Source: Reticulitermes speratus (Eukaryota > Arthropoda > Insecta > Blattodea > Rhinotermitidae). Taken from it: 64,000 nt of DNA. Of this stretch, positions 1-14,900 are shown piece after piece. The notes under the pieces were generated by a model. That model was given only the letters and a program-made list of their open reading frames with translations. It searched no databases and had not been told where the DNA came from. How positions within the stretch are numbered: the first letter of the stretch is position 1; each line of letters begins with the position of its first letter. The translations under genes were made by a program, and so were the position numbers. The stretch covers positions 26,026,233-26,090,232 of the forward strand of contig JAJKFL010000039.1 in assembly GCA_021186555.1 (NCBI GenBank). The letters run 5' to 3'.

Positions 1-2285
<2,285 letters not shown>

Positions 2286-5200
2286 TCTTGGCTGTAATGA
2301 CTTAAGTAATGTTCAGTCTTTGATAGAATGTGCTGTGCTCTACAATGGGTGGATATGATCGGCACTACGTAGCCTGTGTAGGAAGGTGTTGGATGGGCAG
2401 GCAAGTAATAGAGTGACGGCGACTACAGCTTTTCCCTGTCCAGAAGCATTCGGTAACTCTTCCCAAAGCAAGCTTGTAAGATAGTTAACATTCTTTGTTA
2501 TATGAGTAGTAACCTCTTGCAAATCAGTGCACATAAATATGTGAATGGGTATATACTTAGAACACTTTTAGTCAGGAAATTTATTTTGTATTGATTTTGG
2601 AATTTAAAATAGAAATACTTTGATAGGTTTGAAAGATTCGATACCTCAGTCTTGGGGGGGGGGGGGGGGGGGGGGGGGGGGCATTTTAGTCCTTGTTAAT
2701 TTATTGATTTTAATGTGTGGTAGTTTTTATGTCTTATTTTATTCTTGATCAGCCTGATGTCTGATAAGGTTATGTTGTGAGAGAGGTAACTTTGTCTTCA
2801 GCACTGTGCACCACTTTAGTGTTGTGTAGCTCGGTCATTACTGTTCTTTCACCCAATATCTAGATCACAGTTGCCTCATGAATCACTGCAGCAAGTACAT
2901 CAGCAACAGATAGGCCACTTGTAGCCATTCAGGTTAACAAGTTTAGAGTGCTTGTGTTTTAAATTAGTAAGTAACTTGGTGGAGCAGAACCAGGTTCAGT
3001 TTTCTTTTATTTATGTTCTATTTGACCAGAACAAGCATTTGTCATTTTACATTTTGACCCAGCAAGTTACTGAATTTCCCCACCTTAAAACTTCTACATA
3101 TTGCCATAGGAACTGTCAGTTATATTTTGTAAAATGAAACATGTATTTCAGCTTATACATAAGTTCCATCTGTAAAAAAAAAGGTTAGAGAATTGGTGTT
3201 TGTTTTCTTGGATATTTTTGAAAGTTTGCATTGTTGGAAAAGGGGTGTGGATGGCTAATTCCAGGGAACAGGTGTGAGTTGAAACATATCATGCCAGGAC
3301 CACAGCTCTGCAGACAGAGTGGAAGATTCTGATCGGTATGTGATAGGTTTAGTAAATTGGCACACGTGTTTGAAAATGTGTTTCCCATCATGTGTATTAA
3401 TGGATGGACATGTGTTGTTTCTAAAGCTTTGGCATTTAATGTCGTGGACCTAGCATTCTCATGGAGATAGAAGCCTAGGTAGGAAGCTTTGAGAAGCTTT
3501 GTGTTGTTTGAGCAGGTTAGAAAGGAATATTGGTATGAAGGTCTGCCACGTGTCTTTGCTTTTGTTAAATATTTTGCTTAAGATTGAAATGATTGATGTG
3601 TTGTTGTCCAGCTGCACTTGAAAAGTGCTGGGTGGTTTGGTCAAGTTGGTTGTTAAAGAACCAAGTCTCCCATTATGTAGCTTGTTGTTTGCTATTGAGT
3701 TGTATTTGTAAATGCCAGACTTTGCAGTTTGTGTCTTGAGCTGATAATGTGATGTCATGTGACTAAGTAACTTGCATGTGTATGAGTCTGTGAGTGTATG
3801 GGTATGCTCTCTATGTACTTTGTCTTGACGGGCATCCAAGTGATAAAGTGTGCTCCTGTTAGTTCATGTTCTTTTGGTGCAAATTATGTGTGTGCTACAT
3901 AATTACACCACTGTCTTCATTATTATTTATTGCAATTTTTAGGCTGTTCACTGTGTTCACTCATTGTTTACTGTACATCATCTTACTAGAAGTGCACATT
4001 CACAATCCACCATGTGTAAAGGAAACTGGTGTGCATGGATGAAGCTACATCATCAAATGCACACGGTAATGTGGAGGTCCAAGTAGTGCCAATATTAAGT
4101 TATTGCTGACAAATAGTAGGAATTATGTGCTATTAAATGAGAACATTCACTGCATTTCATGTCTTATATTAACTTCTTTTTGTTCAGAGTATGTATCTAT
4201 GGCTGTATAATGTAATTATGTTCGGTAAATGACATTAGCACCTGTACAAAATCTACGTATAGCAAGTATATTATTGATTTGTTTGTTTTCTTAAATAATT
4301 TTATGAATGAACAGTGTAATTTATTTTATAAAATTCTAATGAGAACGTGAATTGCCTACAAAACAATAATTTTGTCCTTGTTAGTATTAGTTACTCCTCT
4401 GTTCCTGGCTGTTGAGTATCCATCCCATTCCTCAAATAGTCCATACAAATTGAAGAGAAGAAATTGTCAGGTATCCAATGGGCAATATTTGAGGTTCTCA
4501 CAGTGATGCTGGAGAAGATTCAAGATTTCTGATATGCGATGCATATAGATTTGTACGTAGGTGCCACTTTTTTTTTGGATGAGCTAGCTGCCTCATCATC
4601 GGTGTAGCTGAAGTCTTGGCTTCCTCATCTATCTGGCTATCCTCTGAAACTTTTAAATCTGCACACCAGTCTGCCTCTGAAATCTTGGTACCTGTATATG
4701 AATCTGCTGTTTCCATCTTCAGGACAGTCCAAGAAGTCTGCCACCAACTTGTTAGATGTTAATAAAGTGCAAATCAACTAATCTTTTGTCTGCAAACTAC
4801 CACTTGGTGCCTCTCTGTGTGGTCTGATTTACATCTTGCATAGTCACTTTCATGGAAGATAGACACTGAAGACATACAACATGTAGCATGACTTCAGCGG
4901 AGATGAAGCAACAATGCAACAGGCAAATGATGATCTGCAACAGTGACACATATTGCAGCCTGTGTATCTTATTGTTATGCAGTTTCTTGAACGGTGGTGT
5001 GTGTGGGGGGGGTCCCCCCCGGTGAACCTTGGTGTGTGAGGAGATAAGTCCCACACACAAGAGTAGGTAATATAGTGTTGTATATTTTAATTCTTACATT
5101 TTTTGTGGAAGATAGGAAGTGAATGGTAGAAGGAATACCCAAAATTTAATGTGCTTAATTTATTTGTGATTGCAGTTCATGCGATCCCCAAATATTTTTA

Positions 5201-6640
5201 ATTCTGTCACATTTTGAAAGAATCTGTGTAGCTTATCATGATTAATGATTGAGGTAGGAAAAAGATGGAAGAAGGAACATTGGTTGCATCCTCATACAAT
5301 ACAGATTTGCTTATAGTAAGGATCTGTCTTATACAAGGTGTTGCCACAGAATGGACAACATTGTTGCTGCGTAGCAACTGATGATGCCATCCATTCTGTA
5401 GTGCTCAGACCTGTTCAGTTCTCTTCTGTCCTCCTAAGCTCTGAAAGGGGGGGGGGGAGCTGTGTGATATTCCTGCATGTGAATGTGTTCCAATATCTAT
5501 TGTTTCTTGTAAAAGAACACGCCACGTCACTCTTGCTTCCACTGTAACAAAAACGTGTTTGAAGTTAAAAAGTTGTCTGTTACATTGTTGATTTTGAAGA
5601 AAGTGAAACACCAGGGAGTCATAAATTTCTGTGATTCTTCCTACAGACAACACAGTTCTTTATATTGAACAGTTTACTTCCATAGTGCACAATTTATTGA
5701 AGTGAACTGTTGTGATTTACTGTTGATGCATGTGAAGGAACCTGTAGCTCATATGTAATAAACACATGGTAATCAAATTACTGGGATATGATTCAGAGCT
5801 GTTCAGCTAGCTGCTTCAGTGGGTTCCACACTGAACTGCATTCCCTGTGCTGACAGAGGAAGTGATAGGAGACTGGAGAAAATTAGACAAGCATAACCTT
5901 TGAATTGAGTTGTATTATGCACTACAGAAAAAACCACAGATAAAATGAACTACGAAACTATATTCAACACCATCAAATGGAATGTGTAAAGTTGGGTTGG
6001 CAGGCCATATCTTGCCTGTAAACTTTTGTATAAGACAACCAAAAGCTGGTTACTGGAGCCAATAAGAGCCCCACACACAAAATTTTGCCAGACACACAAA
6101 ACAGTAAGCACTGCTTTTTTTTTTTTTAAATTGCTGGTACTCTTTGAGAACACCCCAGAAAGGAATATATAATACAAAACACACCTCCAACACTGTGAAG
6201 TGAGACCTGTCATCCAGTTTGGTTTGGTTTCTGAGGTAGTGTATGATTTTTAAGACACTCATGGATATGAAACTGATTTGTCAATTCCATTTACCAAACT
6301 GCTTCCTGGGTTATTTGATGTTTGTGCTGTCAGATGAAGTTACAGAAGAGGTAACAGCCCACAAACGATTGTCACAGAAGAGACTGTCAATGCTAATCGG
6401 TGGTGTAAATGACAGGCATATTTTGATACATAATTTATTCTGCAATTTCAATAGTATAACCCATCGAATACAATGTCAAACGCGCTCCTGAGCACATGCC
6501 TGAGCCGGTGTGACGTGTTGGATACCGGCTGTCACGACTACTGTTATTCCTCTATCGCTGAGCCCTGGGATTTTTGTACAAGTTGTGATCTGTGCTGCTT
6601 TTCTATATGGTGAAACACATTATCTACATCTACACAAATA
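2286..6640. other. 3' UTR and downstream flank of the NDR kinase gene
   Basis: This stretch is AT-rich with no supported exon. It probably begins as the kinase 3' UTR. Possible poly(A) signals AATAAA occur at 4761-4766 and 5758-5763, but none can be chosen from sequence alone. A 28-base G run lies at 2654-2681. Short open frames on either strand show no codon or motif signal. Confidence 0.4.
2654..2681 (+). repeat. Uninterrupted 28-base G tract
   Basis: Twenty-eight consecutive G residues follow the NDR kinase stop codon by about 370 bases, probably within its 3' UTR. It is the longest of several G tracts in the window (9532-9547, 34712-34722, 39634-39654, 42715-42727, 62726-62741). Such tracts can form G-quadruplexes and are also hard to sequence, so the length is uncertain. 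Confidence 0.8.
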
Positions 6641-6713
6641 TGTTTAAGAAATCCAGACTTCGTCCATGGATGACTGAACATGAAATAAGTCGCCACACAA
6701 ATCCAACATTCTG

Positions 6714-6962
6714 AGTTGCAATAAGCAACCTCGTCAAATACAGTAGAACCTGGATAAGAAGTCACCGCATAAGAAGTTTTCCTCTGTAAGAAGTCTGATT
6801 TTTAAAGTTCCGAAATCCTATTGCTTTTAATAAGCTTCCCTCTTAATAAGTGTTCCCGCTTAAGGAGTCCCTAATCCTCTGGTCCTTGAAAGACTTCTTA
6901 ACAGGGTTCTACTGTATAACAACACAAAGGCAGTCAAGGTTGCAATAAACAATCGAGTCAAA
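6714..6962. repeat. Imperfect direct repeats on both sides of the pogo-like MITE
   Basis: The stretch GTTGCAATAAGCAACCTCGT at 6714 onward recurs as GTTGCAATAAACAATCGAGT at 6938 onward, and both continue TCAAAT. The copies are too diverged to be a recent target duplication. They read best as a tandem repeat in the 3' tail of the neighbouring LINE (which runs on -), into which the MITE later inserted. Confidence 0.45.
6741..6914. mobile_element. Short pogo/Tigger-like TIR element (174 bp)
   Basis: The element starts CAGTAGAACCTGGATAAGAA and ends with the near inverse, GACTTCTTAACAGGGTTCTACTG, giving imperfect terminal inverted repeats of about 20 bp. A TA dinucleotide flanks each end (6739-6740 and 6915-6916), the target duplication of Tc1/mariner/pogo transposases. 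There is no coding capacity, so it is a MITE mobilised in trans. It sits between two related copies of a short repeat (see 6714-6962). Confidence 0.8.
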
Positions 6963-8640
6963 TGAAAACAACAGGTAAGTGTAACAACTTACAATAACAA
7001 CAACAAAAGAAATTAACAATACATGTATGATTAAACCAATAAATTTAAATAAAGATGAGGAAAGAAGCACTAAGACTTCTTTTTTAGAGTGTACTAAGAA
7101 TTCGATCAACAGAGTAGAATGCATTGACAAAATATTTTCTCAATGTTGATTTAAACGGTTTATTCTGCAATTGTAATAAATCATTAGGTAAGGCATTAAA
7201 TATCCTGAAAGGAGAATATGTATGTAACACCTTTCTGTATAGAGGAAAGATGAACAGTTGGATAATGTAATTGATTTTTACTACTAGTATTGAAATTGTC
7301 CGGATTATCACAAGCATAATTAACAGGAAAATATGTGCGTACAAACTTGGAACTGGTAAAATATCCAATTTAACAAACCAGCTTCTATTTCATTTTTTTC
7401 ATTTCTTTATTTATCCTGTTGATCAAAATGCATTGATATAGGACATGTCAATATATAATTACACATTATTAAAGTAAAATAGTATTTACCTACTTGTATC
7501 AGTAGCATAATTTCTGAGAAATCTTCTTTCAGATAATCTATTGTATAGTAGCAGCCCTTAATAAGTAACTCCTTCAATCTCTTTTTAAACTGGTTGATCT
7601 TGGGCCTAATCCCAACATAAGCCTATATTCTTTTTTGAACTAAAAAGACCTTTTGCATAGTTGGTGAGTTACCCCCGAATATAATACCATAACTAATCAA
7701 GGAATGAAAATGTGCAAAATATACAACCTTTAATGTTTCTAAGTTTAAGATATGAACCAATCTTCCCATTATATAACAAACACTACTCGTTTATTAAGTA
7801 AAAAATTTATGTGTGCCTTCCATATTAGACTATCGAATTGAAGACCAAGAAATGTTATGGTTGCTGCCTCCGTTAAACTATAGTTAGCATAAAATAAATT
7901 TAAAGGATAAAATGTATATTTAGGTGATGTAAACTTAAGTACGTTGGTTTTTTCTACATTTAATACCAATTGATTGGCACGAAACAATTTAGAAACTTGA
8001 ATAAGGAAGGAATTAAAATCTTCAAGTTCATCATATTTATAATTTGACAATAAAATTGTTGTATCATCTGCAAACATGATGACACTTGGGATACTTATCA
8101 GTTGATCCTGGAAAATCGTGTATGTATATGTTGAACAACAGAGGCCCTAGAACCGAGCCCTGAGGAACTCCATGTGAAATTATTTTCCAATTGGAAAAGT
8201 CTGTTTGGTCCTATTAAATTTTAATTATACTCTTTGCTTTCTATTAAACAAGTAAGATATAAACCAATCCAACAAAACTCCTCTAATACCATAAAAATGT
8301 AATTTACATATTAACACCTCATGGTTAACGCAGTTGAACGCCTTTGCCAGATCACAAAATATTCCTGCAACAAATTTCCTTTTATTCCAAGCAGACGATA
8401 CAGTTTCTACTAGTTTGTATATTGTGATACAAGTGGACAGACATACCACTTCTACAACCAAACTGTTCTGGGACAAGAATATTATGAATTTGCATATGTT
8501 GGTTAAGTCTTCGATATATCAATATTTCAAATATTTTAGTAAAACTGGTAAGTAATTAAATAGGTCGATAGTTTGATAATTGAGACATTATTCCACTGTT
8601 TCTGCTCATATAAGTTGACAGTTTACCATAATCCCTACTT
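6930..8640 (-). pseudogene. Decayed non-LTR retrotransposon (LINE, Jockey-like) reverse transcriptase
   Basis: Read on the - strand, pieces of one reverse transcriptase follow in order. Near 8600-8480 a region resembles NYRPISLLPVLSKIFEILIY. At 8476-8225 comes FCDLAKAFNCVNHEVL (motif A region), then near 8170-8090 a VPQGSVLGPLLF-like motif B. At 8077-7769 MFADDTTILLSN holds the catalytic DD of motif C. At about 7270-7090 is a C-terminal segment with RIFNALPNDLLQLQNKPFKS. Stops and frame changes separate the pieces, so it is inactive. No endonuclease domain is visible, consistent with 5' truncation. Its 5' edge lies about 240 bp before the GTF2E2 start codon. Confidence 0.85.
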
Positions 8641-8881
8641 ATCACCTATCTCGTCATCCGTAACCATCTACAATCCATGGTCTATATCTGTGATTCGTGG
8701 TCAGTATCACGGATGAATTATATCACATACGGATTAGTGGAGCAAATAGAGAAGATAGTAGTAATCTGTGATAGTAGAAGTGTCGAGCAATGACGTGTAA
8801 TTCTAATTTCCTGTGTTAGTGGAGTCTGACGTTTTCTTATGAGATACTGAAGAAGTAAACATTGATCTGAGAGCAAGGACA
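8641..8881 (+). promoter_or_regulatory. Presumed promoter and 5' UTR of GTF2E2
   Basis: Only about 240 bp separate the LINE remnant from the GTF2E2 start codon, so the core promoter probably lies here unless it uses LINE sequence. No TATA box is evident near the ATG. A CRE-like TGACGT lies near 8792 and several short GTGATA/ATCACG stretches are present. The assignment is positional. Confidence 0.35.
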
Positions 8882-8943
8882 ATGGATCCTGCACTTCTAA
8901 AAGAACGGGAGCTCTTCAGGAAGAGAGCGTTAGCAACACCGAC
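8882..8943 (+). CDS. GTF2E2: GTF2E2 exon 1 (start codon)
   Basis: The ATG at 8882 begins [20 protein letters not shown], the conserved TFIIE-beta N-terminus, which fixes the start. The exon ends two bases into a Thr codon at a GTAAGT donor. Confidence 0.95.
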
Positions 8944-11900
8944 GTAAGTTCACACTTTCCAGGTTAAGGTTGAACCAGAGTCTCTTATGGCTGTGAATCA
9001 GAATAGTCACTTTGTTTAGACACAGCGAAGTAATGGGAGCAATTCGTTTAGCTTAAGACTAGCGTCTGGTGACCACCAACGAGCTGCTTCGTACACTTGT
9101 TGGGGTGCACGTACTAACTCGCACGATTTCTTGCACCTTTGCATTGCATTTAGATTAGTATATATACATTTTGTTACATTGCTGATGGTTTTATGTTCTA
9201 CCATACGTTTTCAGCACCACTCTTGCAGATTGAATAGGTTGCTTTAGGGTAGTATATATAGACAGTTATATTACTATGTTGAAACTGTTCAGCATCGGTT
9301 ATTTTGGGTATTTTATATATATATGAAGTATGCAGAAGATGAAGGCACTAGTGTAGAATAGTGGGGAAAATTTATGTATTTTCAAGCACTTTGCAGTTTG
9401 AAATTCTCTATTGCGAATGTCGTTACTTGTTTAATGAAAGCAATATTTGTACATCAACATCCAAATATGATCTTAATACATGTCTTTGTTTCTGCCTCCC
9501 ACCAGCCCTTGTCTTGCCTGCATATATAAGAGGGGGGGGGGGGGGGGAGTATATAATATATATATATATATATGTGTTGTATAATTCACCAAGGTTATGC
9601 TTTCATGTTTGGTATTAATAACAGAGACTTTTATCACTCTGTGGACATATATACATACATATAAAACAATTTGCACCATAGATTTTGGTTTCATATGTCT
9701 ATAAACCAGGCTTAGGCTTTGGATTTATGGGTGTGTAAACCACGGTTAGGCTTTGGTTTTGTGTATGTATGTTGGTGTCCATGAATTTTGGCAGCTCTGA
9801 CATCACTTGCTGTTGCTGTAAATGTTGGCAATGCATTCAATATGTTTTTAGGTTGTCCAATCTATGCATTTTTAGATCAGTGTATTCAATTTATTGTACC
9901 AACTAAATGCACATTATTAGTTACGTATGATTGTTAAACACGTAGCTCTGACATTTTGGGTACAAATGTACCCTATTCAGGTAATGCAATATGCCAGGTT
10001 TTAAACCAGTTGCCAGTGATGAGCTATTATTTACAAGTAGCCTACTACAGACTGTGGAATCTTGTAAATAATAGCTTATCACTGGCAGTTGGTTTAAAAC
10101 CTGGCATATTGCGCTTCCCGATGATGGTACACTTGTACCAAAACATGTCAGAGCTACGTGTTTAACAGTCATATGTAACCAATAATGTGCATTTGGTTGG
10201 TATGATAAATTGAATACTTTGATCTAAATATGCACGGATTGGACAACCTAAAAATAATTGATGCTCAACAAGCAAAGATGAGTAACAGCTTTAAGAATGC
10301 CAAGCAAAAATTACTTAAAACCAATGCAGCGATTTGGTTCAATAAGATCTGTAGGATAAATCAATTAACACCTAAGTATGGCCTACTACAGACTGTGGAA
10401 CCTTGTAAATAATAGCTTATCACTGGCAGTTGGTTTAAAACCTTATTGTGCTCCCTGAAGATGGTATGCTTGTACTGAGACATGTCAGAGCTACGTGTTT
10501 AACAATCATATGTAACTAATAATGTGCATTTGGTTGGTACAATAAATTGAATACATTCAATATGGTTTCATTGCATGCAATGTGAATAGGACACAAATGA
10601 AGATATTGTGATTACATTAGCATGTCCACTCATGAATATTGCTTTGGTTATACATATAACAGTCTTTGAGGTGTTGGCGAATAAAGACTTGGAAACAGAT
10701 TGGTAATAGAAGGGAAATACTCTGTTGATATCATACATTAGTTGTCTGGTTATGTTTGGATGGAAGTGTGGCATGCTTTCAGTACCTGGCAGGTAGTGAT
10801 GGCACTCAAACCACATATGACCTATGACCTATATGCTCTAAGTCACAGATGCAGGGAAAATGTGGAAATCGATTATACTCTACCATGCAATTTAAAAACA
10901 TGTGTTGCAGAATTGTAGGAATGTGAAATGAAGACTAATTATGTGGTTATAGTTGTTTTCAATAACCGTTCCAATCTCACACCAGTCCACAACATGGGCC
11001 ATACTTATTTCCCATGTAAGATTTCACTGTTAGAAAATCCTCATTCACTTACACCTTCAAATGCTCTTATTGTGTTATGAAAAGGAATATTTATCCCTGA
11101 CCATGCCAATGTAAGATGTGTGTGTATTCTTTTTTGCATTCCTTTCTTGTTGCATCTCATAGAGGTCAGACCATAGTGGACTGGGGTTGCCAACACATAT
11201 AGTTACAGACACAAGTCACAGATGCAAGCATACTTAAAAATGTACAAAATGTAGTCCCCCAACTGTAGGCTTTTAGTTTTTATATTAATAAGAGGAGCTC
11301 AAGTGATGCATACTAAATGTAAAATATTCCAGCAAGTCTGGGTTGTCGTATTATATGGCACACTGACCACTTTAACGCAGTGTCATTATCTACGTAGGTA
11401 ACCCCCCTTCAGTATTGTTTCAATCATGAGAAACCCTACCAGTACACAATTGATGTACATGCTTTGATTGCTTTAAAACTTTAAATAAAAAAATGTTGCT
11501 TCTGTTGAAGAGATAACAGTATTTAGATATTTTAGTGACTTAACAGTGCTAAACAGTTTGGTATTATGAGTGACATATGTGCATTCCATATTCAGTGTTA
11601 GTTCCTTCAGCACTTTGGGAACATGTTAATTAAAGGGACATGACTAGCTTATGAGTCATCGGGTCATGGCAGTATTGTTATTTTATTTAATTTTTTTTGC
11701 AGCCTGTTGAGACTCCAATTGTTCCCCATTTTAGATGTATAATTGTGTTACTATTCCACAGGGTAGAGAAAAAGAAGAGAGATCCAGATTCCATCCAGTC
11801 ACAGAAGGATGAATCCTCCAAGAAGAAACCAAAACCACCATCATTGTCAGCTGGACCCAAACTTGATGTTGTTAAGTAAGTCATCTGTTTGTAAAAATGG

Positions 11901-14900
11901 AAGTATGAAGACTGTATGCCAATTTATTTTTGGAGGTAATTTTGGATGCAAACTGCATTTGTGATTTTCATTCAAGAGGAGCTGTTGTGAGAGCCTTGAT
12001 TGAGCCATAATTTTTTAAACATTTTGTTGTCTGTGGAATCCTTGCAGCCCATAAGACACCAATGGCATGATAAATCAGAGGCAGAAAGTTCCAGCTTAAG
12101 GACAGGGCAAGGTAGTATGTTACACTGAACAGAAAGGAAAAAGACTTTAAAACTCTAGACTTTAAAGTAGTTTCTCTGGCATGTTTTCTTATGCCAAATT
12201 TGCTGAATGGTGGATGTAATGTTAAAAAATGACATTCACATTCATGAAGCCACCTATGTCTTTTGTTTCAGAAGTGTTGTTGTATTGCTTTTTTATTCTC
12301 TTTTTTAAATTTTGTTTGTTGCATAGAATTTGAATACATTGAAGGCTCCTACTTCTGGCATGTGACACCCTGCAGATTGGTATATAAATACCAGTGTTTC
12401 AGAGAAACTGGTTGCCTCCATCTTCAGAATCCTAAGCAAAACCACTGTGATTACTTCAAATCTTGCTTTCTAAGATGTTTTTGTTACTGATTATATTGTT
12501 AATATGTTTGCAGTTACAAAACTATGAGTGGCAGCTCACAATACAAGTTTGGAGTCCTGGCAAAGATTGTAAAATACATGAGATCAAGACATCAGGAAGG
12601 TGATGATCATCCATTATCTTTGGATGAAATTTTAGATGAAACCAACCAATTGGATGTGGGTTCAAAAGTAAAACAGGTCAGTGTTAAAAACAGTGAAAGA
12701 TTCATGCAGCTTTCTTCTTCAGAAGTTTTTAATGCACGTAGGAGCTCCATTTAGTTACTTCATTTTGCTATTAGATGACATGTTATTTGAGAAAACTCAC
12801 TGTAGAACATCAAGTCATTAAAACACCTGTCTTGTGGAGGCTCCAATTGCAAACTTGGAAATGACATACGGTGATATAAAATACCATCATAACAGAAGTT
12901 TGCTACATATGTATCTGCTAGGTAGATTAATGTATCACATCCTCAACACGATTGAAACTTCTTTGTGGTTATGGTTGGGTGTTTGTAAGGTATTAGTTGA
13001 TTTACTTGAGGTAAAAAAAACAAATTGAGGCTAGCAAAGTGAGAATTGTAAGAAGGGTGTGAGTTCCATTAATATCTTACTCACTGAATATACAAAAATA
13101 AAATTCTGACTGTTTGAATGTAAATAAGTTTTAAAGGTCGACTGTTCTGATCAGTGGCCAAGTGCCTGTTATGGGTTCTGCCGTCCTTGGTTCAAGTACA
13201 GTGTGTCTGCAAAATGTGTTGGGGAAATGGTCTACACTGTCTGCATGCATTTCTGAATGTTTTTGGCCAAGGTGCATTATAGTGTGTTTCAATACTTTGG
13301 ACCTTATTCATTGCCTAGCTTTGTGCTTAAAATACTTTTATTTTTTTTGTCTTCCTGCAAGGGGAAGCGTAATTTGAGGGTTTTGTTAAAAGGAAACTGG
13401 TTTCACTCACTGGAACTATGTGGAAACAGCCATTTTCCAAAATCGAGCGTTTTAAGAATAAACCTGAACAGTAGGTTCCAGGATATTAAAACCAACTTTC
13501 TGCATTGGGGTATTCTTTTTCTACACCTAGAATCATTTTTCATAATTATTCAGTTTGTCATATGTACATATTCTTCCCAGATGTTAAAATGCCATGTACC
13601 AAAATTGAGTAACACCAACTAAATATGTCACATTCTGTGATTTTAAAATGCATTTGCCAGCACACTCTATGCCATATTTTCCCTTGCCAGTGAAAAACTT
13701 TAAAGAAAAAATAATTTTTACTTAACCCAAGTAATATTTCACGTGAACAAAGCAACCTTTATTCCCATATCTTTATAGTGTCAAATTTTATGTCCATGGA
13801 GTGCTTTTGGAGTTTTTGAGTATAGTTTTTATTTTCTGTACAAGATTGTCGTAAGGCTATGTAACTGTACCTTGGACATTAATGATTTCAGTGGCTGTCA
13901 CAAGAGGCTTTGGTAAATAATCCGAAAATTGAAGTTACTTCTGAAGGAAAGTTCATATTCAAAGCATCTTACAAAATAAAGGATAAGAAGAGTTTATTGC
14001 GTTTGTTGAAACAACATGACTTGAAGGGACTTGGAGGAATTTTGCTGGAAGATGTTCAGGAGTCGCTGCCACACTGTGACAAAGCACTGAAGGTACGAAC
14101 AGTGAACTGAACTTTCATATTGTAATATTATTTAGTAATTTCTGTGGATCAGAGTCAGTCTTGAGAACCTGACATTCACTCGCTATCATTCCTTGTCTTT
14201 TATGGAACCTCTAGGTTTATAACTGTTGTTAAACCTAAGACAATACAGTTATGTTTCTCTGTCTTTAATTTTACTGATGTTACTTAAATGTCACTCTTGG
14301 AGAAGGAAAAGATCACCAAACTTGTCAGCATAAGGTGGAACGGAGAATACTGTATGTTGTATAGAGTGGCAGAGTGACGAATGCTGAAATAAGAAAAGAG
14401 GACCAACACGAAGGACATCGTGGCAGTGGCTCACATTCTGAAGTGGAAATGGGGAGGCCATGTGGCAAGAATGGACCAGCGCAGATGGGCACACACTACA
14501 TCAATGTAGGACGTAAGAATAGGCAAAAGGAGAACTGGGTGACCGAAGACCTGATGGGCAGACATGTTCAAGAGAGTAGCAGGAGGACAATGGTCATGAA
14601 CAGTCAAAAACCAGAGCGATGGGAGTAGATATGACGTCAATAAAAATGCGACATTTCTAAGAATAGCTCACCTAGTGGTAAAACACTCAGCTCTGCCTGG
14701 TTCCACCAGGAGGCCTTTGCCCTCATGGGATTAACCTTTAGCGGCCGGACTTATTTCTCAGCGTTGCCCTTTAAATCGAGATAAGTGGCCTACTTTACGG
14801 CACAAGCCCTGTGTGATCGGGTCTGCGGTCCCCGCGTTGGCCGTTTAAACATTAGCGCTATCGTTAGAAAAACTTTAATATTATTTTATCTGGAAGAGAT

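Noticed and set aside
3459-3839. 126-codon - strand frame
   Set aside because: Low-complexity composition, no recognised motif and no splice context; probably chance in the kinase 3' flank.
11697-11761. Use of the earlier acceptor at 11702 for GTF2E2 exon 2
   Set aside because: It breaks the reading frame from exon 1 and adds residues absent from all TFIIE-beta proteins I know.
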